From assembly GCA_026398275.1 (NCBI GenBank), contig JAPLTF010000053.1, forward strand, positions 1 through 64,000: a DNA stretch of 64,000 nt, in the 5' to 3' direction. How positions within the stretch are numbered: the stretch's first letter is position 1; every line of letters starts with the position of its first letter. Positions 59,838 to 64,000 of the stretch are shown here, one piece after another. The notes beneath the pieces are model-generated. The model was given only the letters and a program-made list of their open reading frames with translations, had not been told where the DNA came from and did no database searches. The DNA is from Verrucomicrobiota bacterium (GTDB lineage Bacteria; Verrucomicrobiota; Verrucomicrobiia; Chthoniobacterales; Terrimicrobiaceae). The position numbers and the translations under genes were made by a program.

Positions 59838-60306
59838 GAAAAGTCGGAAGTCGGAAGGCGGAAGTTGGAAGTGGGCCGCTTTGCGTCCGAGTGCCCACCT
59901 GCGGCGGGGGGGGGGCTTTCGCATTGTCCGGCGTCCCCACGCAGCCTTCACGCTTTTTGAGGTTTTGATCGCACTGGGGGTCTTTGCGATTGCGGTGACC
60001 GGCCTCGTGGTTGCGCTGGACAGCGCGGTGATGGCGGCATTCGAGGCCAGGGAGCGCGCGCTGGCACGGATGGTATTGGAATCGCGGCTTTCCGCGGTCC
60101 TGAGCGATCCCCCGGTCACGGGCTACCGCGTGATCGAAGCCCGCGACAACAACGGGGTGAGGGTCGAGGAGACGATGGAGAAGTTCGAGGCCAAGACGAC
60201 CAACGGGACGCCGGTGACCGGGCTTTGGAAGATCAAGGTCTCCGCCGACTGGGGAGAGCGCGGCAGAAAAAAGGAAACCGCGGAAATCCTCCTCTTCAAG
60301 CCATGA
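59830..60306 (+). CDS. gspI: Minor pseudopilin GspI-like with long leader
   Basis: 158 residues. The prepilin segment is HAAFTLFEVLIALGVFAIAV, with cut after Ala39 and Glu at +5, followed by a long helix and a short beta domain. The 39-residue leader is far longer than usual (5-15) and is Arg/Trp-rich (KSEGGSWKWAALRPSAHLRR). The leader DNA is part of a repeat shared with gspJ. The start overlaps gspH by 8 bp. No closer start codon is obvious. Confidence 0.75.
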   Translation: MSRKSRKSEGGSWKWAALRPSAHLRRGGGFRIVRRPHAAFTLFEVLIALGVFAIAVTGLVVALDSAVMAAFEARERALARMVLESRLSAVLSDPPVTGYRVIEARDNNGVRVEETMEKFEAKTTNGTPVTGLWKIKVSADWGERGRKKETAEILLFKP

Positions 60307-60358
60307 TTATAGCAAGGAGGAAGTCGGAAGTCCGAAGTTGGAAGTGGGCCGCTTTGCG
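59841..60358. repeat. Shared repeat in the leaders of gspI and gspJ
   Basis: The copies at 59841-59885 and 60321-60358 share AAGTCGGAAGTC and, after 7 bases missing from the second copy, GGAAGTTGGAAGTGGGCC then GCTTTGCG. Both are read in the same frame, giving SWKWAALR in each leader. The feature coordinates span both copies; between them lies the gspI body. The sequence is not obviously an IS end. Confidence 0.65.
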
Positions 60359-61187
60359 GCGGGGAGGCTTCGTTCCCCAGCCTCAATCGGGAATGCGGAA
60401 TGGTGCGGTGCCGTGCCACACTTCATCCTTCATCCTTGCTCCGCTGGCGCTCCGGTTGCCTTCCCGGCAACACTCTAGACTTTCCCTGTCAGGCACTCAG
60501 CGCTATCGCGCGGGTGTTCATCCTTCCTCCTTTTCTTCGGCCTTCACTCTTTTCGAGGTGATCCTCTCGCTCATGATCCTGGCGCTGCTGACCGGGGCTG
60601 TCTATTCGATCACATCGGCGGCGACCGAGACCAGCAAGGTCACGATGGATGAGCAGGTTTCCGTGCGGCGGATGGAGGCATTTCTGAAAGTGACGCGCGA
60701 CGCATTTCTTAATCTTCCGCGGGAGGGGAAGGTCCAGCTCCGGTTTTCCAGGTCGGCCAGCGGGGCTCCGGTGCCGGAAATCATTTTCGAGGAGTCGGCG
60801 GGACTGTTCGGCATTCCGAGCCTGGGCGGCGGCTCCCTGATTCTGGCCGCGCGGCCGCGTGCGGATGGAACCCGGACGATGTCCCTGCTGAGGGTGCCGA
60901 AGGATCTTTCCGGGAACGAGCTCGAGAAGCTGAAATCCGGAAATTCCTGGATCCCGCTCCTGCCGCGCGTGGAGAAAGTCAAATGGACATTCTTTGCCAA
61001 CGGCGAGTGGAAGGAGGAGTGGCTGCCTGAGAACGGCCGCCCGCTCACGGCGCGGCTGCAGATGGAATACCTCGACATGGCCGGCTCAAAGATCGACAGC
61101 CAGTTTTGGATTCCTCCGATTTCCGCGGTGCCCCAGGCCCCGCAGGCGGGCCCGTCCCCGACGCCGCCGCAAGGGGGGGATCGATGA
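60303..61187 (+). CDS. gspJ: Minor pseudopilin GspJ-like with very long leader
   Basis: 294 residues from MIIARRKSEVRSWKWAALRR. The prepilin segment SAFTLFEVILSLMILALLTG with Glu at +5 begins only after about 80 residues of low-complexity leader, then the pseudopilin C-terminal domain (QVSVRRMEAFLKVTRDAFLN). The leader carries the repeat shared with gspI. A TTG at 60469 would shorten the leader to about 34 residues, so the true start is uncertain. It overlaps gspI by 4 bp and gspK by 4 bp. Confidence 0.7.
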   Translation: MIIARRKSEVRSWKWAALRRGGFVPQPQSGMRNGAVPCHTSSFILAPLALRLPSRQHSRLSLSGTQRYRAGVHPSSFSSAFTLFEVILSLMILALLTGAVYSITSAATETSKVTMDEQVSVRRMEAFLKVTRDAFLNLPREGKVQLRFSRSASGAPVPEIIFEESAGLFGIPSLGGGSLILAARPRADGTRTMSLLRVPKDLSGNELEKLKSGNSWIPLLPRVEKVKWTFFANGEWKEEWLPENGRPLTARLQMEYLDMAGSKIDSQFWIPPISAVPQAPQAGPSPTPPQGGDR

Positions 61188-62098
61188 ATTGGCCAGGCTG
61201 CTTCCGGCGCGGGCTGGCGCTTCCGCTGGTGCTTTGGAGCATCGCCTTTCTTGCGGGACTGGTGGTGTTGGTTTCGGGAGTCGTGGGGGATTGGGTGAGT
61301 GCCGAGATCCGGGCGGAGAAAACCTTCCGCGCCCGGCAGATGGCGCTGAGCGGGATCGCCATCGGTCTGAGCCCGGAGGTCAAGCCCGGGGATCCCCTGC
61401 TGAAGACCGGCAGCCGGGAAGGCGAGGGGTATGAGGTGAAGCTTTCCGACGAATCCGGCAAGATCAACCCGAACTTCTGGATCACCGGGAACAACCGTGA
61501 AATTTTCGTCCGGCTGTTTGAATCCTGGAACGTGGACGACGAGCTCCGCGATGCGGCGATCGACGGACTGATCGACTGGGTGGATGCCGACGACTTCCGC
61601 TCGCTGCACGGGGCCGAGCGCGGCGAGTATGAGGCCCTGGGCCGGCCGGGGTTCCCGGCGAACCGCCCGCTCCTGAACGTCCGGGAGATGGAGGCGGTGC
61701 TCGGTCTGGACCAGGTTCTGGCCTCGAAGGAGGACTGGCGCAAGGATTTCACTGTCTGGTATAACGGAAAAATCAACATTCAATATGCTTCACAGCCGTT
61801 GTTGGAGGGGTTGGCGGAATTGACCCCAAATCAATGTCGCTCGCTTTTCGAGTTGCGTGCGGGGCCGGATGCCATTGAGGGTAACGACGATGACGTCAAA
61901 TTTCAATCCATCGAGGAGGCTGCCGGGCTTATCGGCGTCGGCGGGCGTCAGCTCGATGCGCTCGTGGCATTCTTTGACGTTGCCGGTTCTGTCCGGCGGA
62001 TTGAGAGCACCGGATATTGCAATGGGATCCGGCACAAGATCGTCGTCATTTCACCCGAGAACGGCGGAGGCCAGATCATGAACTGGGAGGAGGAATGA
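61184..62098 (+). CDS. gspK: GspK-like minor pseudopilin
   Basis: 304 residues. A short leader (MNWPGCFRRG) leads to LALPLVLWSIAFLAGLVVLV, a prepilin-type helix lacking the Glu at +5, as usual for GspK. The following domain has YEVKLSDESGKINPNFWITG, DLIDWVDADDFRSLHGAE-like LIDWVDADDFRSLHG and LLNVREMEAVLGLDQVL, the saposin-like insert of GspK. It caps the pseudopilus. ATGA overlap with gspJ and gspL. Confidence 0.85.
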   Translation: MNWPGCFRRGLALPLVLWSIAFLAGLVVLVSGVVGDWVSAEIRAEKTFRARQMALSGIAIGLSPEVKPGDPLLKTGSREGEGYEVKLSDESGKINPNFWITGNNREIFVRLFESWNVDDELRDAAIDGLIDWVDADDFRSLHGAERGEYEALGRPGFPANRPLLNVREMEAVLGLDQVLASKEDWRKDFTVWYNGKINIQYASQPLLEGLAELTPNQCRSLFELRAGPDAIEGNDDDVKFQSIEEAAGLIGVGGRQLDALVAFFDVAGSVRRIESTGYCNGIRHKIVVISPENGGGQIMNWEEE

Positions 62099-63312
62099 GC
62101 GCGCCCGGTCCGGAATCCGTTCTTCGCCCCGGGGCCGACGGCTGGGAGCTCTGGCAGTTTCCCCAGAAGGAAGCCCCGAAAGTGGAGCGCAACCCCTCGC
62201 TGAAAGCGATCGCCTCAGCGCCGAGGCTGCTGCTGGCTCTTCCGACGCGGAGCCTGATGGCCATCCCGCTGTGGGTTGCCGAGCAGGGGGATCCCCGCGA
62301 GCTGGCCGAGCTCGAACTCTCCGGCCGTCATCTTATCAAGCGGGACAGCGAGGTGCGGACGATTCCGATCGAGACCGCTGACGGCCGGTCGCTGGTCCTG
62401 GCCATTGCCGTTGGCGATGACTCGCCGGCGGCGGAGTATTTTTCCAAGGCCCGGTTTTTCGATATTCCGGCGCGGCTGTTCGATCCGGGCGCAGCCGACC
62501 TGCTGGTCTGGCGCGAGTCCGGCGATCTGGTTTATGCCTTCTTCAAAAACCGCCGCTGCGTGTATTTTTCCGCGAGCGGCGAGGGGTCGCCCGGGCCGGC
62601 ATTTTGCGGACTGGTCGGACGGACGGCGCTCCGGCTGCGGGCGGAGCAGGTGATTCAAGGCCTGCCATCTTCGATCCGCGTGATCGGGGAATTTTCCGAG
62701 GACGAGCGCCTCGCCATCGGAAACGGCCTGCGGCTCACCGTCGAGCACATCGCTCCGGAGCCGCCGCCTTTGATCCCGGAAGTGCCCGCGGAGGTCACGC
62801 CGCCGGCCGCCCTGCGCGCGGGCGCGAAGCGCAAGGGAGCCAGAAAGCTGGCGCTTTTGGGGATCGCGGCCCTCGCCGTATACCTCGTTGTTGGCGCGGT
62901 GCTTGGGGGCGACCTTCTTTTCAAGAAGATCCAGCTCGATCAGCTCAAAAAAAACGCCGCGTCGATCGCCCCGGAGGCGGAGCAGGCGAAAACCCTCGTG
63001 ATCGAATGGAAGGAATTCCAGCCAGCCATCCATCCGCAGAACTTCGCGCTCGACCAGCTCGCCGCCGTTGCCGCCGAGCTGCCCGGCGACCAGGTCCGCC
63101 TGACCCAGTTCAGCCTCGAAAACGGGCGGCTTCTCCTCGCAGGCGAAGCCACGGATATCGCACAGGCCTATGCCTTTCTGGAGCGCGTCAAAAAATCGGC
63201 CGTGCTGCAGAATTACGACTGGACGTCACGCCAGCCGCAGCTCGCGGGAAAAAACAAAGTCCGATTCGAAATGGAAGGAGCCCGACCCGATGCGCAAGCT
63301 CGCAACGAATGA
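62095..63312 (+). CDS. gspL: GspL/PilN-like inner-membrane protein
   Basis: 405 residues. An N-terminal cytoplasmic region, loosely actin-like (LLLALPTRSLMAIPLWVAEQ, then FFDIPARLFDPGAADLLVWR), one membrane helix (LALLGIAALAVYLVVGAVLG) and a periplasmic ferredoxin-like domain (QNFALDQLAAVAAELPGDQV, then RLTQFSLENGRLLLAGEATD). This matches GspL with a PilN-like end, which links the secretion ATPase to the pseudopilus. No gspE is in the window. Overlaps gspK and gspM. Confidence 0.78.
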   Translation: MSAPGPESVLRPGADGWELWQFPQKEAPKVERNPSLKAIASAPRLLLALPTRSLMAIPLWVAEQGDPRELAELELSGRHLIKRDSEVRTIPIETADGRSLVLAIAVGDDSPAAEYFSKARFFDIPARLFDPGAADLLVWRESGDLVYAFFKNRRCVYFSASGEGSPGPAFCGLVGRTALRLRAEQVIQGLPSSIRVIGEFSEDERLAIGNGLRLTVEHIAPEPPPLIPEVPAEVTPPAALRAGAKRKGARKLALLGIAALAVYLVVGAVLGGDLLFKKIQLDQLKKNAASIAPEAEQAKTLVIEWKEFQPAIHPQNFALDQLAAVAAELPGDQVRLTQFSLENGRLLLAGEATDIAQAYAFLERVKKSAVLQNYDWTSRQPQLAGKNKVRFEMEGARPDAQARNE

Positions 63313-63829
63313 ACTCCGGCTGCTGATCTTTTTCTGCGCGGCCATCTTCCTGGCGCTGAACCTGCTGGCCCTTCGGGCGTGGACGGGAGCCCGGTCGTCG
63401 CTGGCCCGCGATCTGGAGGCGGCGCGCAGCAGGATTGCCGAGAGCCAGATGTGGATGGACGGGGCTTCGGGGATCTCCTCATCGCACGAATGGATCAAAG
63501 CGCATCCTCCACAGACCAGCACGCCCGATGCGGCGAGCACCGGGCTGCTGCAACTGACCCGCGCGGCGGCTGAGGACGCCGGGCTGAAGGTCACCGAGGA
63601 AAATCTGCTTCCCTCCGCAGCCACGGCTGCCGGGGATGCCGTCTCGCTGCAGGCAAAGCTTTCGGGCCCGTTTTCCGGGGTGGCTAAATTTCTCTTCGCG
63701 ATGCAGAACCCGACCGCCTGGAGGTCGGTTCCCAAGCTGATCATCCGCAGCGACGCAGAGCCCCCAAATGTGCTGGTGGACATGGAAGTGCATCAGTATT
63801 ATCTTCCCGCGACACAAAACGGTCCATGA
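63290..63829 (+). CDS. gspM: GspM-like protein
   Basis: 179 residues: a short N terminus, one membrane helix (LRLLIFFCAAIFLALNLLAL), a helix and a small periplasmic domain (GLLQLTRAAAEDAGLKVTEE, then SLQAKLSGPFSGVAKFLFAM). Size and position after gspL match GspM, its partner. It overlaps gspL by 23 bp and the next gene by 4 bp (ATGA). Confidence 0.75.
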   Translation: MRKLATNELRLLIFFCAAIFLALNLLALRAWTGARSSLARDLEAARSRIAESQMWMDGASGISSSHEWIKAHPPQTSTPDAASTGLLQLTRAAAEDAGLKVTEENLLPSAATAAGDAVSLQAKLSGPFSGVAKFLFAMQNPTAWRSVPKLIIRSDAEPPNVLVDMEVHQYYLPATQNGP

Positions 63830-64000
63830 CCTCTCTTAAAAAAGCGCTCATTTTTTCCATGGTCCTGGGTTCCGCGTTGGCCCAGAACGAAGATCCGTGG
63901 GCGCTTCCGAGGGATCTGGCCCAGTTTCAATTCCTTCTGGACCGGTCGCCGTTTTCCCTTCCGACCGCCGAGGAAAGCTCGCCGCTGGCCGACAGGTATA
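63826..64000 (+). CDS. Exported protein, partial at the window edge
   Basis: 58 codons are visible; the gene continues beyond the window. The N terminus MTSLKKALIFSMVLGSALAQ looks like a signal peptide, followed by NEDPWALPRDLAQFQFLLDR. In this operon position a GspN- or GspC-like protein or the start of another secretion component would fit, but the visible part is too short to say. ATGA overlap with gspM. Confidence 0.55.
   Translation, partial: MTSLKKALIFSMVLGSALAQNEDPWALPRDLAQFQFLLDRSPFSLPTAEESSPLADRY

Overview
The window looks like chromosomal DNA of a GC-rich bacterium, most plausibly a member of the Verrucomicrobiota. This is an inference from gene content: a type II secretion pseudopilin operon, a fused CcoNO oxidase, an anaerobic sulfatase-maturating enzyme, an FHA-ABC fusion, a lysine-rich histone-H1-like protein and a Ser/Thr kinase with a zinc-ribbon head. 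No rRNA gene is present to settle the phylum.

Layout. 0.2-3 kb: a ComB-like phosphatase behind a ParDE module, N-carbamoylputrescine amidase and a secreted cyclophilin. 3-9.9 kb: an accessory patch ending at tRNA-Cys. It holds gene remnants, two inverted copies of a broken gene that bracket anSME and a damaged HicBA pair, an AbiE-type toxin-antitoxin pair behind a perfect palindrome, a three-gene operon led by a C-terminal DNA-ligase fragment, and a tiny transcription unit (promoter, ideal ribosome site, 25-codon ORF, terminator). 10-23.5 kb: mostly core genes (BamE-like protein, OmpA lipoprotein plus FHA-ABC exporter, a frameshifted gspF, ribD, rluD, Ser/Thr kinase), then an exopolysaccharide operon (degenerate cyclase, HlyD-like protein, BcsA-like synthase with a C-terminal PilZ-like region). 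23.8-26.3 kb: a decayed BsuBI/PstI-type restriction-modification locus with an XRE/nuclease pair lodged inside it. 26.6-31 kb: ABC-F ATPase, FmdB-like protein, class V aminotransferase and a PocR/AraC regulator.

31.1-40.2 kb is a cbb3 oxidase cluster: ccoS, fused ccoNO, ccoQ, mono-haem ccoP, ccoG, a small membrane protein, a SafE-like protein, the copper ATPase ccoI and a polytopic membrane protein. Most genes are joined by ATGA overlaps. 40.3-49.4 kb is a type I restriction island: hsdM, a DUF1016/YhcG nuclease, hsdS, a BRO-N antirepressor-like gene, hsdR and radC. 49.4-58.8 kb holds lipocalin-type proteins, an OppA-type lipoprotein, tRNA-Val, a glycosyltransferase-like protein, the H1-like protein, an Lrp regulator with its aminotransferase, and pyruvate kinase. 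59-64 kb is a type II secretion operon (gspG-H-I-J-K-L-M) that runs off the right edge.

The most unusual signal is inside the DUF1016 nuclease gene. Four successive in-frame palindromes of about 27 bp each encode a related 10-residue unit, and the arms have changed in a compensatory way between copies. Next are the tiny transcription unit beside tRNA-Cys, the G9/C9 tract in the BRO-N gene, the catalytically degenerate cyclase in the polysaccharide operon, and a shared in-frame repeat in the leaders of gspI and gspJ. All functional statements come from reading motifs; no database search was run.
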